64,000 nucleotides of DNA from Gammaproteobacteria bacterium (lineage in GTDB: Bacteria; Pseudomonadota; Gammaproteobacteria; JABHGC01). The position numbers and the translations under genes are program-made. Shown one piece after another: positions 17,679 to 27,505 of this stretch. Position 1 is the stretch's first letter; each line of letters begins with the position of its first letter. The stretch is from contig JALWTS010000044.1 in assembly GCA_027077805.1 (NCBI GenBank), forward strand, positions 1 through 64,000. The letters are read 5' to 3'. Under the pieces are notes generated by a model, which saw only the letters and a program-made list of their open reading frames with translations, searched no databases and was not told the DNA's origin.

Positions 17679-18884
17679 TTAGGGTGCCATACTAAACGCA
17701 TGCACTTCACCACCTTGACCATACACATATAAAACATCCTCCATTACAACAGGTGGATGTCGTATGCCTTTATCATCCACTAAGACCCTTGCAACAAAAG
17801 TGCCATCATTGCGATTTAAGTAATGCAAATATCCTTCAAAATCCCCTACAACCAGATAATCCCCCCAAATAGCAGGCGCACTAATTTGTCGATATTTCAG
17901 TTTATCTTGTTGCCACAACACGCTACCATTACTACTATCTAAGGCCCAGACCACACTGTCTTGATCACTGACATATAATCGCCCCCAAGTGGCATCTAAA
18001 CCTTGATAAGAGGAAATCTCTTTTTGCCATAAAACCACGCCCGTACTTAGGTCAACGGCTGTTACATGACTTTGATAGGCAGAAACATAAACCACACTAT
18101 TATTAATCACAGGTGTTGCATTAATATCAACTAAACGCTCAACTTCGGAACGCCCCCTAGGAATAGCAATCGTCGTTTCCCATAATACCGCCCCATCCTG
18201 TAAATTTAATGCTACCAATTTACCATTAGCAAAACCAAGCAATACCCTATCTTCATCAATCACAGGTGAGCTACTACCTCGTAAAATCAATAATGGCAAA
18301 CTTTGTTGGTACTGCCACAAACGCTGACCATTTTCGAGATTAAATGCCACGACTTTACCATTCGTTGCTTTAACAATCACCATGCCTTGAGCCGCCACAG
18401 GTAATGCTAAAATTTCGCTGTTGAGATGGGCTTGCCATAACTGCTGACCATTGTTTAAGTCTAATACGAGTAATTCACCATTACTCCCCCCAAGAAATAA
18501 TTTATCATCATAACTACTTGGTCCTGCTGATAATAAAACATTAGTTTCGATTTGCCATAACTCTTGACCTGACGCTTGATCAAATGCCGTTACTTCACCT
18601 TCATGATTTGCGACCACTACTTTATTAGAACTTGAGGTTAAACTTAAGTTAAACACCAATTCTTCATCATCTCGACTGATAGATTCTGACCATAATTCAG
18701 TGATAGCAAGACTAGGGGTAAATTCCACTAAAGGTGAGGGATCGGGCAGATTATCATCCTCACCAAATAAATCCGTTACTGGCTCGGTCATAGAAGAACA
18801 TGCGGTTAGCCACAGTGCTAAAAAGATTGTCCAAAAATACGCTTGCATCACTTTTACCGTCCAAATAAATTTATAACTATCCAT
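17679..18884 (-). CDS. bamB: Outer-membrane assembly lipoprotein BamB
   Basis: Protein of 401 residues: lipoprotein signal with lipobox LTAC (Cys29), then an eight-bladed beta-propeller of PQQ-like repeats, recognised by recurring SGQELWQ, NGQQLWQ and DGAVLWE motifs. BamB is the periplasmic scaffold of the BAM complex that inserts outer-membrane proteins. The start at 18884 has AAGGGA just upstream, although close; a later ATG at 18848 (MQAYFW) would leave a signal peptide without positive charge. The usual neighbour yfgM is separated from bamB by an inserted TnpB-like gene. Confidence 0.95.
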   Translation of the reverse strand: MDSYKFIWTVKVMQAYFWTIFLALWLTACSSMTEPVTDLFGEDDNLPDPSPLVEFTPSLAITELWSESISRDDEELVFNLSLTSSSNKVVVANHEGEVTAFDQASGQELWQIETNVLLSAGPSSYDDKLFLGGSNGELLVLDLNNGQQLWQAHLNSEILALPVAAQGMVIVKATNGKVVAFNLENGQRLWQYQQSLPLLILRGSSSPVIDEDRVLLGFANGKLVALNLQDGAVLWETTIAIPRGRSEVERLVDINATPVINNSVVYVSAYQSHVTAVDLSTGVVLWQKEISSYQGLDATWGRLYVSDQDSVVWALDSSNGSVLWQQDKLKYRQISAPAIWGDYLVVGDFEGYLHYLNRNDGTFVARVLVDDKGIRHPPVVMEDVLYVYGQGGEVHAFSMAP

Positions 18885-18899
18885 AAATCCCTTAAAGAT

Positions 18900-19559
18900 T
18901 TATAAACACCCTAACACGACGTTTGTCCCGCCTTTGATAAAGGTTGTTTGGTTTTGTATGGCTTTTCCTAATATCTTATTGTCTTGTAATATATCACCTA
19001 GATAAAAATCTCTGGATTTGTTGTACAAGTTGATACCTACCACTTTTTTCTTGGTAGTTTTTTCCCCTTGAATTCGCCAACCATTGTCATTATCTAAAGG
19101 GATAGCATAGATGGTCAATTTGGATAATTTTTTTGCTCTAGGAAGATGGGGTTTACCTTTAAATGTGTTGGGATTCGATTGGTAGGCTTTATTTGACTCA
19201 ATATAATTGTTGAAATCTTTTTTAAAACGCCTCATCACCCTCACTAGATTATGACCTTTGAGTTTTCTACCAACTTCTAATAGGCTTTGGTATAACCCAT
19301 GACCCTCATATTTTTCTTTGATATAACGAGTCTTCTCTAGTTTATTTTTCTTGCCTGGCGTATCTGAAATACAGGCTCTCACTATTTCATAATCAAGAAA
19401 ATAACGATAATCAGCATCCTGTTTAGTAAATAACTCGGTGACTAACAACGTATAAATGTTTTGCCAATGGCGATAGCAACGGATATAAGCAAACAAATAT
19501 TTTTTGTCTTGATTATTATTGATTCTTATTTCCAATGTTCCTAATGGTTCTTCGTTCAT
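18900..19559 (-). CDS. TnpB-like protein lacking the RuvC nuclease domain
   Basis: Protein of 219 residues resembling the N-terminal half of IS200/IS605 TnpB (OrfB): a first beta-strand and helix (YIRCYRHWQNIYTLL), the central helices (LLEVGRKLKGHNLVRVMRRF), then the typical FKGKPHLPRAKKLSKL segment leading to a WED-like part. Full TnpB is about 350-450 residues; the RuvC motifs and the zinc ribbon are missing because the frame ends. No transposon ends or TnpA gene were recognised. It lies between bamB (16 bases) and yfgM (128 bases), a pair normally adjacent, so it is an insertion. It is either a decayed element or a nuclease-free derivative. Codon use is as AT-rich as that of the neighbours. 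Confidence 0.6.
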   Translation of the reverse strand: MNEEPLGTLEIRINNNQDKKYLFAYIRCYRHWQNIYTLLVTELFTKQDADYRYFLDYEIVRACISDTPGKKNKLEKTRYIKEKYEGHGLYQSLLEVGRKLKGHNLVRVMRRFKKDFNNYIESNKAYQSNPNTFKGKPHLPRAKKLSKLTIYAIPLDNDNGWRIQGEKTTKKKVVGINLYNKSRDFYLGDILQDNKILGKAIQNQTTFIKGGTNVVLGCL

Positions 19560-19687
19560 TTTTCGTTATGATTATCTTTAATCTAATGATGTCAGCTCAT
19601 TTTATGAGTATAGCATCTATTTATTGCAAAATATATCATCAATTTTTTATAACAATTTATAATCATATGACTAACTGTTCAGTTCCT

Positions 19688-20329
19688 TTAGTTATTGACA
19701 GTAACTTCAGCCAAATCATCCAATTTCATCTGAATAAACTCGCTTCCTTGTAAATTTGCTAATTGAGCTTTCTGATAAGCACTTCTCGCTTTGGAAAATT
19801 CTTGCTTTGCCACATACAAATCACCTAACAATTCTTCATAGGATGCCATAAATGCCCCTTGGTCTTCCACTGATAGCAAAACAAAGGCTTTATCCAACTC
19901 ATCTTCCTGAAACAAAATTTTTGCCAAGCGTAACCTAGCAATATGCAACATTTCTGGGGTTTTGCTATGGTCTAATATCCATTGTAAATGGGCCTTTGCC
20001 CCATTAATATCCTCTTGTTGCAATTTTAATTTAGCCAAAATCAAATTAGTTGATTCCATATAAGGCGTATTAGTCGCACTAGCAAGTAATTTCTCACCTT
20101 GTTGGATTGTCCTATTCGCATCAGTATTGTCCGCCTCCATAGTGGCAATCATTGCCTGATATTTAATGGATGCTTCGACTGCCACTTCGGTTTTATGCTG
20201 TTGCCACAAATGCCAAGCTAAGACACCTCCCCCCCCTAAAATAATACCTACAATAACCGCACGTCCATTGGCTTGCCACCATTTTTTCAGCGCCTCAATT
20301 TGTTCTTCTTCGGTTTCATACATAAGCAT
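19688..20329 (-). CDS. yfgM: Ancillary SecYEG translocon subunit YfgM
   Basis: Protein of 213 residues. A short cytoplasmic N-terminus (YETEEEQIEALKKWWQANG), one membrane segment at about 22-42 (VIVGIILGGGGVLAWHL) and a periplasmic TPR-like helical domain (TPR_21). YfgM associates with SecYEG and PpiD and helps pass proteins to periplasmic chaperones. The start at 20329 has AGGTG six bases upstream. It lies 9 bases after hisS as in many gammaproteobacteria. A G8 run on the coding strand (20229-20236) encodes the glycines in the membrane segment. Confidence 0.92.
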   Translation of the reverse strand: MLMYETEEEQIEALKKWWQANGRAVIVGIILGGGGVLAWHLWQQHKTEVAVEASIKYQAMIATMEADNTDANRTIQQGEKLLASATNTPYMESTNLILAKLKLQQEDINGAKAHLQWILDHSKTPEMLHIARLRLAKILFQEDELDKAFVLLSVEDQGAFMASYEELLGDLYVAKQEFSKARSAYQKAQLANLQGSEFIQMKLDDLAEVTVNN

Positions 20330-20338
20330 TTGTTACAC

Positions 20339-21628
20339 CTATTGATTGTCTTTAGTTCTAATAATTGTTGCAAAATAATTGACTAATTCTGTTTGTTGAA
20401 TTGTTTGCTGTTGTTCATCACTGCGTAAGGGTTTAATTGTTACCGTTGCCTGTTCTAACTCTGATTCTGCCAAAACAATGGCATATAATGCCCCACTTTT
20501 ATCGGCACGTTTAAATTGAGTTTTAAAATTACCGCCGTTGCAATTATTTAATAATCGTAATTGTGGTAATGCTTGTCGAATGGATTGTTGCAATGACCAT
20601 GATTGTTGTTGTGCTTGCTCACCAATGGCAATCCAATAAGCATGCAGTGCAGGTGGGGTGAATTTAATTTGTGTTGCTTGAATTAAATCGATCAATCGAT
20701 CCACCCCTAACGCAAAGCCAATCGCTGGCACAGCTTTACCACCTAATTGTGTGACCAAACCATCATAACGTCCACCCGCACAAATTGTCCCTTGAGAGCC
20801 TAAATCTGGTGTTAGCCATTCAAATACAGTTTGATTATAATAATCCAAGCCTCTGACTAAATAAGGATTGACTCGATAAGGAACTTTAAGTTGGGTTAAA
20901 ACAGTGGTAATTTCAACAAAATGTTGTTGGCATTGCTTAGATAAATAATCCAGCATTTTAGGTGCCTTAGCAATCATTGTCTGCATTTCAGGATTTTTAC
21001 TATCTAAAATTCGCAATGGATTCGTATATAAACGACGTTGACTATCCACATCTAATTGTGATTTATATTGTTCAAAATATTTTACTAAATCCTGTTTATA
21101 ATTTTGTCGTTCCGTTAAATTACCAATAGAATTCACTTCTAATATCACATTATCCAAACCTAAGGCTTGCCATAATTGCCAACTTAATAACATGAGTTCA
21201 ATATCGATATCAGGCCCTTGCAAACCAAAGACTTCTACCCCAACTTGCTGAAATTGACGATAACGTCCTTTTTGTGGCTTTTCATGGCGAAACATAAAAC
21301 CTGAATACCACCAACGTTGAATTTGTTGTTGTAATTTACCATGTTGCATACCAGCTCTGACACAACTTGCGGTTGCCTCAGGTCTCAAGCTAATAGAATC
21401 ACCATTTAAATCGGTAAAGCTATACATTTCCTTTTCAACAACATCCGTTACTTCCCCCATAGAACGCTTAAATAGTTCTGTTTTTTCTAATAATGGGGTA
21501 CGAATTTCTTGATAACCATAAGACTCGATCACTTTTCGAAGTTTCTCCTCAACAAACTGCCATTGATAACTTTGTTCAGGTAATAGGTCTCGCATGCCTT
21601 TTAGCGATTGGATTTCAACTTTTGCCAT
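20339..21628 (-). CDS. hisS: Histidyl-tRNA synthetase
   Basis: Protein of 429 residues, a class II synthetase. Motif 1 region (GMRDLLPEQ, YGYQEIRTPLLE), motif 2 (FMFRHEKPQKGRYRQFQQ), the histidine-specific signatures LVRGLDYYNQTVFEW and GGRYDGLVTQLGG, and motif 3 (GFALGVDRL) are all present, followed by the anticodon-binding domain. It charges tRNA-His in the cytosol. It lies 14 bases after ispG and 9 bases before yfgM, a conserved order. Confidence 0.98.
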   Translation of the reverse strand: MAKVEIQSLKGMRDLLPEQSYQWQFVEEKLRKVIESYGYQEIRTPLLEKTELFKRSMGEVTDVVEKEMYSFTDLNGDSISLRPEATASCVRAGMQHGKLQQQIQRWWYSGFMFRHEKPQKGRYRQFQQVGVEVFGLQGPDIDIELMLLSWQLWQALGLDNVILEVNSIGNLTERQNYKQDLVKYFEQYKSQLDVDSQRRLYTNPLRILDSKNPEMQTMIAKAPKMLDYLSKQCQQHFVEITTVLTQLKVPYRVNPYLVRGLDYYNQTVFEWLTPDLGSQGTICAGGRYDGLVTQLGGKAVPAIGFALGVDRLIDLIQATQIKFTPPALHAYWIAIGEQAQQQSWSLQQSIRQALPQLRLLNNCNGGNFKTQFKRADKSGALYAIVLAESELEQATVTIKPLRSDEQQQTIQQTELVNYFATIIRTKDNQ

Positions 21629-21642
21629 AAGATATACTATCC

Positions 21643-22722
21643 CTAACGACTTTTATTTAACTTTGCCCGAATCATTTGCTCAACGTCACTAACTAAGGTC
21701 TGATTATCAACTTTATGATGCGGTTGTCCATTTTGATAAAGCAAATTAGGACACCCCCCTGCCACCCCAATTTCAGCCCCTTTTGCCTCACCTGGCCCAT
21801 TCACCACACAACCAATCACAGCGACATCCATAGACTGTTGCACATCTTCTAAACGTTGTTCTAAGGTATTAACGGTTTTAATCACATCAAAGTTTTGTCG
21901 GGAACAAGAAGGACAGGCAATAAAATTAATCCCTCGTTGTCGTAAATGCAAACTTTTTAAAATATCAAAACCCACCTTAATTTCTTCGACAGGATCAGCC
22001 GCTAAGGATACTCGAATCGTATCACCAATACCTTCCGCTAATAACATACCCAAGCCAATGGCAGATTTAATACTCCCTGAACGCAAACCGCCTGCCTCAG
22101 TAATGCCCAAATGCAATGGCTGTTCAATCTTTGAAGCCAATTCTCTATAAGCAAATACAGTCATAAACACATCAGAAGCCTTTAAACTGACTTTAAAATT
22201 TGGGAAATCCAAGCGTTCTAAAATAGCAATATGACGTAATGCAGATTCCACTAGTGCTTGTGAATTAGGCTCGCCATATTTTTTTTGTAAATCTTTCTCT
22301 AAAGAACCCGCATTTACCCCAATGCGAATTGGAATTTGTTTATCTTTCGCACAATCAATCACGGCTCGTATTCGTTGTTCTTTGCCAATGTTACCCGGAT
22401 TAATGCGTAAACAATCAACACCTAACTCAGCAACTCTCAAAGCAATTTTATAATCAAAATGAATATCCGCCACCAAAGCTATATCAACCTGAGCTTTAAT
22501 CTTAGCAAATGCCTCAGCCGCATCCATAGTTGGCACCGATACTCTGACTAAATCCGCCCCTGCTTGTTGAATCGCTTGAATTTGCTTCACGGTTGCTGCC
22601 ACGTCACAGGTTTCAGTATTAGTCATACTTTGCACCGCAATTGGATGCTGGCTCCCAATCGCAACATCGCCTACTTTGACAGTACGAGTTTTACGTCGAG
22701 TAATAGTATAAGCCTGTTTCAT
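21643..22722 (-). CDS. ispG: 4-hydroxy-3-methylbut-2-en-1-yl diphosphate synthase
   Basis: Protein of 359 residues. IspG reduces methylerythritol cyclodiphosphate in the MEP pathway, downstream of IspF. The N-terminal TIM barrel ([15 protein letters not shown]) is followed by the Fe-S domain with CPSC near residue 271 and the motif [16 protein letters not shown], which supply the three cysteine and one glutamate cluster ligands. It needs a 4Fe-4S cluster and so depends on the isc genes downstream in this window. It follows the pilF-like gene by 4 bases; the rodZ gene often found between them is absent. Confidence 0.98.
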   Translation of the reverse strand: MKQAYTITRRKTRTVKVGDVAIGSQHPIAVQSMTNTETCDVAATVKQIQAIQQAGADLVRVSVPTMDAAEAFAKIKAQVDIALVADIHFDYKIALRVAELGVDCLRINPGNIGKEQRIRAVIDCAKDKQIPIRIGVNAGSLEKDLQKKYGEPNSQALVESALRHIAILERLDFPNFKVSLKASDVFMTVFAYRELASKIEQPLHLGITEAGGLRSGSIKSAIGLGMLLAEGIGDTIRVSLAADPVEEIKVGFDILKSLHLRQRGINFIACPSCSRQNFDVIKTVNTLEQRLEDVQQSMDVAVIGCVVNGPGEAKGAEIGVAGGCPNLLYQNGQPHHKVDNQTLVSDVEQMIRAKLNKSR

Positions 22723-22726
22723 AAGA

Positions 22727-24079
22727 TTACAACATAGGTCGAAATAAAGGTTGATAGGGTTGATTATTCTGATCCTGCTGTTGTTGTAAATACTCTTCTA
22801 CGGTTCTTGGTTTACGTCCAGGTTTGGGTTGTGGTTTAGGTTCTGGTCTTACTATTGTAGGGATAACTTTAGGTTCAGAAACGCCTGTTTCCATTTCTTC
22901 AACTGTTTTATTAGATGATTCTACCTCTCCTGCGACAGCTCCCGCCTCTGATTCAAGGTTATTATCATCGACACTGTCATTAATAACACTGACGTCATCT
23001 ACTGTAGAGGACACTGTTGATTTAGATTCAACAGATGTTGTCGTTATTGCTTGAACTTTTGGTGATGATTTAATTAACGGTGAATCAAGCTGTCTTAATT
23101 TGATAATTGACTCCACTTTTTTATTTGGTATTGATGGTATCGCTTGGGGAGTCGGCTGTTTAACGACAGTTGATGTTAGCACTTTTGCTTGTACAACTTG
23201 TGGGACTTGTTTCACTTCTGGTTCAAGGTCTGGCTTAACTTGAACTGCCATACTATTCACTTTGGTTGGTGTTGTGTTAATCGTATAAGTTTGTGGTCTT
23301 GGATTACGTTGAAAATCGCGTAACCACATGACTTCTTTGGAATCAGGAAACTGTTGTCTCAGTAAACTAACATAGTGATTCATTTGATTTAAATCATTTA
23401 AAAAATACTCAGTTTCAATGCCAATTTTTAAAGTTTGTGCCGTGTGTTTTGCCAATGCTGAATAGCGTTGTAAATAGGCTCTTGCTGATAAATAATCTCT
23501 ATTCTCTAGGCTTAATAATGCCATTTCCTTTAATGCAATTGCAAATTTAGGATGACGTTGCAAGGCTTCACGTAGATATTGTTCAGCTTTGATCTTATCA
23601 TCAGCCTCTTTCGCACATAAGCCTGCATTTAAATAAGCAAGATAAGCACGTTGATAAAGGGGATGCCTCGCTGCTATCATAAATTCCGTTTCTGCTTCCT
23701 CATATTTTTTCAAGCGACATAATAATCGTCCGTAATTATTATGAATACGCCCTTCTTCTGGCGCATATTTCAACGCTAATTGGTAATTTTCTAAGGCCAA
23801 ATCATTTTGAGCTAATTTTTCACCATATAATATTGCTCTTGACTCATAAGCCTGTGCGTAATAGGGATCAAACTCCAAAGACTTATTGAAATTTTCTAAG
23901 GCAATTTTATAGGCTTGTTTTTGCATATAGGCAACGCCGAGTTCCATATAAATTTGTGCTTTTTTTCGGGTTTCGTCATCCACTCCTTGATCATCCAACA
24001 AAGGGTTTTTAGAATCCAATGTTGTACATCCTACCAATAACATTACGATAATAAACCAACTAAACCTTACACCATTCAT
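22727..24079 (-). CDS. pilF: Type IV pilus biogenesis lipoprotein PilF/PilW with long C-terminal extension
   Basis: Protein of 450 residues. Lipoprotein signal with lipobox LVGC (Cys18), then about six TPR units (residues about 35-240) including ARIYM-like repeats of the PilF/PilW pilotin that helps the PilQ secretin assemble in the outer membrane. Known PilF proteins end there (about 250 residues); here about 190 further residues form a low-complexity, Pro/Val/Ser/Glu-rich tail ending with basic [16 protein letters not shown]. Start overlaps the rlmN stop by 4 bases (ATGA). The position rlmN-pilF-ispG matches other gammaproteobacteria and supports the name. The tail is probably disordered and periplasmic. 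Confidence 0.85.
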   Translation of the reverse strand: MNGVRFSWFIIVMLLVGCTTLDSKNPLLDDQGVDDETRKKAQIYMELGVAYMQKQAYKIALENFNKSLEFDPYYAQAYESRAILYGEKLAQNDLALENYQLALKYAPEEGRIHNNYGRLLCRLKKYEEAETEFMIAARHPLYQRAYLAYLNAGLCAKEADDKIKAEQYLREALQRHPKFAIALKEMALLSLENRDYLSARAYLQRYSALAKHTAQTLKIGIETEYFLNDLNQMNHYVSLLRQQFPDSKEVMWLRDFQRNPRPQTYTINTTPTKVNSMAVQVKPDLEPEVKQVPQVVQAKVLTSTVVKQPTPQAIPSIPNKKVESIIKLRQLDSPLIKSSPKVQAITTTSVESKSTVSSTVDDVSVINDSVDDNNLESEAGAVAGEVESSNKTVEEMETGVSEPKVIPTIVRPEPKPQPKPGRKPRTVEEYLQQQQDQNNQPYQPLFRPML

Positions 24080-25158
24080 GCTAAAACCCTTTGTTTCTTT
24101 GTTTTCTTAGATGCAACTTGCCCAACTAATTGCCCACAAGCGGCATCAATATCCTCACCTCTGGTTTTACGAGTCATAGTCATAATACCTGCTTGCATTA
24201 AAATTGCTTGAAACTTTTCTATCTGCTTAATCGTAGAACATTGATAATCTGTATTTGGAAATGGATTAAACGGGATTAAATTCACCTTTGCAGGCAATCG
24301 CCGCAATAATTTTGCCAAAGTTTTAGCATGATGCGGTTGATCATTCACCCCTGACAACATGACATACTCAAATGTAACTTTACGTCGTTTATCATTGGCT
24401 ACAAATTCACGACAGGCTCGCAATAATTCTGCAATAGGATATTTTTTGTTAATAGGCACTAATTGATTACGCAATTGATCATTGGGAGCATGTAAAGATA
24501 CGGCTAAACTCATCTGAGTTTGACTGGATAATTGTTTTAATAATGGGACTAAACCTGATGTGCTAATAGTCACTTTATATTTAGACAATCCAAAACCTAA
24601 ATCTGCCATCATTAAATTACTGGCACTGACTACTGCTTCCATATTCAGCAATGGCTCGCCCATTCCCATAAAAACTACATTAGTTAATTTTTTTGCCATT
24701 TTATGCCGAATTAACCAAACTTGCCCAATAATTTCTGCCACGGATAAATTACGATTAAAACCCTGTTTCGCTGTAGAACAAAAGGAACAATTTAAAGCAC
24801 AACCCACCTGTGAAGACACACATAAAGTTGCCCGTTGCGTTTCAGGTATCCACACCATTTCAATACAATTACCACAACTCAACTGTAATACATATTTACA
24901 AGTCCCATCACTGGCTTGCTGTTCTAATAAGATTTTAGGTAATACAAAGCCAGCCGTTTGTTGTAATTGTTGGCGTAAGGATTTACTTAAATTGCTCATT
25001 TGATCAAAATCAAGTACCCCCTGATGATACACCCATTTCAACACTTGTGAGGCACGAAAAGGTTTTTCCCCTAAAGCGAGGAAAAACTTTTCTAAACTAG
25101 GACGATCAAAATCAAATAAATTAATTTTGTCGTTATCAGTAGCAGTCATTGCAATCAT
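24076..25158 (-). CDS. rlmN: Dual-specificity RNA methyltransferase RlmN
   Basis: Protein of 360 residues, a radical-SAM enzyme that methylates C2 of an adenosine in 23S rRNA and of position 37 in some tRNAs. The cluster motif is Cys120-x3-Cys124-x2-Cys127 ([12 protein letters not shown]), followed by the GMGEPL motif, and the catalytic C-terminal cysteine in [11 protein letters not shown]. The start may be 25158 or the in-frame ATG at 25149 (MTATDND); neither has a strong ribosome site. It follows ndk by 2 bases. Confidence 0.97.
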   Translation of the reverse strand: MIAMTATDNDKINLFDFDRPSLEKFFLALGEKPFRASQVLKWVYHQGVLDFDQMSNLSKSLRQQLQQTAGFVLPKILLEQQASDGTCKYVLQLSCGNCIEMVWIPETQRATLCVSSQVGCALNCSFCSTAKQGFNRNLSVAEIIGQVWLIRHKMAKKLTNVVFMGMGEPLLNMEAVVSASNLMMADLGFGLSKYKVTISTSGLVPLLKQLSSQTQMSLAVSLHAPNDQLRNQLVPINKKYPIAELLRACREFVANDKRRKVTFEYVMLSGVNDQPHHAKTLAKLLRRLPAKVNLIPFNPFPNTDYQCSTIKQIEKFQAILMQAGIMTMTRKTRGEDIDAACGQLVGQVASKKTKKQRVLA

Positions 25159-25160
25159 AA

Positions 25161-25589
25161 TTAGCGAGTTCTAGGGCAAATCTCATTATCATTAAAGAAA
25201 AATGCGATTTCAACCTTAGCAGTTTCAGGGGCATCCGAACCATGAACCGCATTTTCATCCACCGTTGAGGCAAAATCCGCCCGAATCGTACCTGCATCGG
25301 CTTTTTGCGGATCAGTCGCTCCCATAATTTCACGATTTTTGCTAATCGCATTATCCCCTTCTAAAACCTGTACCATCACAGGTCCCGAGGTCATAAAATC
25401 CACTAATTCTTGATAAAATGGGCGTTCTTTATGCACGGCATAAAATTCACCTGCTTGTTCTTCAGTCAAATGCATCATTTTGCTGGCAACAATTTTTAAG
25501 CCACCCTTTTCAAAGCGACTATAAATCTCACCAATCACATTTTTCGCCACCGCATCAGGTTTGATAATTGATAAAGTACGTTCTGTCAT
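25161..25589 (-). CDS. ndk: Nucleoside diphosphate kinase
   Basis: I place the start at 25589 ([14 protein letters not shown]), with GGGAG eight bases upstream on the coding strand; the longer open frame to 25622 is not needed. The 142-residue product matches the usual length. The active-site histidine is in NAVHGSD, and [10 protein letters not shown] and TIRADFA are conserved. It balances nucleoside triphosphates. It heads the ndk-rlmN-pilF-ispG-hisS gene order. Confidence 0.97.
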   Translation of the reverse strand: MTERTLSIIKPDAVAKNVIGEIYSRFEKGGLKIVASKMMHLTEEQAGEFYAVHKERPFYQELVDFMTSGPVMVQVLEGDNAISKNREIMGATDPQKADAGTIRADFASTVDENAVHGSDAPETAKVEIAFFFNDNEICPRTR

Positions 25590-25683
25590 AAGTATTACTC
25601 CCATAAAACCAAATGGTCGCATTTTAGCAGATGTACCAGAGAAAGCAATGGAACCATGAAAACAGATTATGATTTAGTAGTAG

Positions 25684-25713
25684 TAATATTGGGGTCAGTA
25701 ATATTGAGGTCAG
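25684..25713. repeat. Tandem 15-base repeat with GGGGTCAG core
   Basis: Two adjacent copies, TAATATTGGGGTCAG and TAATATTGAGGTCAG, differing at one base, in the ndk-iscA gap. Similar short GGGGTCAGAG-containing sequences occur around decayed mobile or repeat elements in some bacteria, from memory only. The repeat abuts a methyltransferase remnant. Confidence 0.5.
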
Positions 25714-25902
25714 AGTAAAATTAACAAAAGAAATATTAAAATCTCAACAGCAATTTATTATTCCTACTACGACTCAGTCATATATATTAATGTTCTTGAA
25801 CATACGGAGGATGATATTTCTGAACTTGCCAATATAACTGAAGCACTCAACCCAGAAGGAGTTGCTAGCTCCAATAGGCAAAAATTTATTACTCATTGCT
25901 AA
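25708..25902 (+). pseudogene. Fragment of a class I SAM-dependent methyltransferase
   Basis: An open frame of about 64 codons on the plus strand with no usual start codon. It contains YDSVIYINVLEHTEDDISEL followed by a Leu-Asn-Pro-Glu-Gly turn. This matches the motif II/III region of class I methyltransferases (form: FD-x-IIYINVLEHIEDD-x-x-EL...L-x-P-G-G). The SAM-binding glycine motif that should lie before it and the C-terminal strands are missing. It is therefore read as a gene remnant. The rest of the 352-base gap between ndk and iscA shows only the tandem repeat above. Confidence 0.5.
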
Positions 25903-25941
25903 AAAAAATTAGTAAAATAATACGTTTAGAATAGTCGTAAA

Positions 25942-26268
25942 TCAAACCGCAAAACTCTCACCACAACCACAAGTATTAGTCACATTAGGATTATTAAATT
26001 GAAAAGTTTGGTTTAAGCCTTCGTGGATATAATCAATTTCAGTGCCATCTAAATACTGTAAATCGTCAGATTTTACCACGATTTTTACGCCAAACTGTTC
26101 AAACGCTTGATCATTAGATTCAACACTATCCGCAAAATCTAAAACATAGGCAAAACCTGAACAACCAGAAGTAGTAACACCTAAACGGAGACCTAAACCT
26201 TTCCCTCGATTATCTAACATGGTTTGCACTCGTTTTGCCGCATTTTCGGTTAAAGTAATGGTTGGCAT
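25942..26268 (-). CDS. iscA: Iron-sulfur cluster assembly protein IscA
   Basis: I place the start at 26268 ([10 protein letters not shown]), with AGGAGAG about 8 bases upstream on the coding strand. The 108-residue A-type carrier has the three conserved cysteines Cys36 ([10 protein letters not shown]), Cys100 and Cys102 (TCGCGESF), at nearly the same positions as E. coli IscA. It carries or donates iron or Fe-S clusters to client proteins such as IspG, RlmN and the Nap ferredoxins. It lies 46 bases downstream of the iscS-like gene. The scaffold gene iscU, usually between them, is missing, as are hscB, hscA and fdx downstream. Confidence 0.95.
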   Translation of the reverse strand: MPTITLTENAAKRVQTMLDNRGKGLGLRLGVTTSGCSGFAYVLDFADSVESNDQAFEQFGVKIVVKSDDLQYLDGTEIDYIHEGLNQTFQFNNPNVTNTCGCGESFAV

Positions 26269-26314
26269 TGATTCTCTCCTCATTATTTTAAGATATTTGA
26301 CTTAAATATATTAT

Positions 26315-27505
26315 CTATGGACAAGCATAATGGTAACAATAGTCATTCTTCTTGGCTAAACTCCGTAATTGTTTCACTTTTTCAGTGACTAATTCAATGG
26401 TTTGGTCGATTTCTTCTGCAGTAGTAAAACGTCCAAGACTAAAACGAATCGAGCTTTGAGCTAAAGTTTCACTGCAACCAATCGCCATTAATACATGCGA
26501 GGCTTGCTGTTGCATGGAATAACATGCCGAACCTGAAGATACCGCAATGTCAGGACATGCCATCATTAATGTTTCTGCCTTAATGCCTTTAAAACCCACA
26601 TTTAAATTGCTAGCAATACGATGTTCTAAACTGCCATGACACACCACCGCTTCGATTTTTTTTAAACCATTCCATAAGCGATTACGCAATAACATTAATT
26701 GTTGTGATTCTGATGCCAGCTTTTGTTTTGCCAACTTAAATGCGGTTCCCATGCCAATAATTTGGTGGGTAGCTAAAGTTCCTGATCGCAAACCAAATTC
26801 TTGCCCTCCTCCGTATAATTGGGGCGAAAGCAAGGATTGCAAGTCTTCTCGAATATATAAGGCACCGATACCTTTAGGACCATAGACCTTATGGGCGGAT
26901 AGTGACATTAAATCAATATTCATGGTTTTAACATTAATGGGTAACTTACCCACACTTTGTACCGCATCCACATGAAATAAAATGCCACGTTGTCGTAATT
27001 GCCGTCCAATGGCTTGAATATTTTGAATCACGCCAATTTCATTATTAACATGACTTAATGACACTAGGCGAGTATTTTCAGTGATTTGACTTAAAAGCTG
27101 TTGACTATCAATTAAACCATATTGATCAGTGGCTAAATAGCTAAGCCTAGCACCTCGTTGTTGTAATTGCTGACACACATTTAAGATTGAACTATGTTCA
27201 ATTTTAGAGCTAATAATATGACAATTGTTAATCTCAAAATTACTGGCCAAGCCTTGTAACGCTAGATTATTTGCCTCAGTTGCCCCTGAAGTCCAAATAA
27301 TTTCTTGAGGCTTGGCATTAATTAAATCTGACACTTGGCGTCTCGCACGTTCGATTTGTTGTGAGGCTTGTAAACCGTAATAATGCGAACGTGAAGATGG
27401 ATTCCCAAATCCTTGGGGGTGTTGTAAACAAGCTATCATGGCTTCACTGACTTCTGGGTCAACAGGTGTGGTTGCACAATAATCTAAATAAATAGGAAAA
27501 CCCAT
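26315..27505 (-). CDS. iscS: Cysteine desulfurase, IscS type, with altered C-terminus
   Basis: Protein of 396 residues, a PLP enzyme that moves sulfur from cysteine to its own active cysteine. PLP lysine is Lys206 (SAHKVYGPKG) and the catalytic Cys328 is in SSGSACYS, both at the numbers of E. coli IscS; the N-terminus PIYLDYCATTPVDP and FGNPSSRSH also match IscS. E. coli IscS ends in a tail used to dock IscU; here the end is different (KQLRSLAKKNDYCYHYACP) and iscU is absent from the cluster. The start overlaps the stop of the upstream desulfurase by one base (TAATG). Confidence 0.92.
   Translation of the reverse strand: MGFPIYLDYCATTPVDPEVSEAMIACLQHPQGFGNPSSRSHYYGLQASQQIERARRQVSDLINAKPQEIIWTSGATEANNLALQGLASNFEINNCHIISSKIEHSSILNVCQQLQQRGARLSYLATDQYGLIDSQQLLSQITENTRLVSLSHVNNEIGVIQNIQAIGRQLRQRGILFHVDAVQSVGKLPINVKTMNIDLMSLSAHKVYGPKGIGALYIREDLQSLLSPQLYGGGQEFGLRSGTLATHQIIGMGTAFKLAKQKLASESQQLMLLRNRLWNGLKKIEAVVCHGSLEHRIASNLNVGFKGIKAETLMMACPDIAVSSGSACYSMQQQASHVLMAIGCSETLAQSSIRFSLGRFTTAEEIDQTIELVTEKVKQLRSLAKKNDYCYHYACP

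Noticed and set aside
24560..25003. 147-codon open frame antisense to rlmN
   Set aside because: It lies wholly within rlmN, has no ribosome site and no recognisable domain. The composition is that of a mirrored conserved gene.
25684..25713. CRISPR-like repeat
   Set aside because: Two directly adjacent 15-base copies with no spacers; not an array. No cas genes occur in the window.
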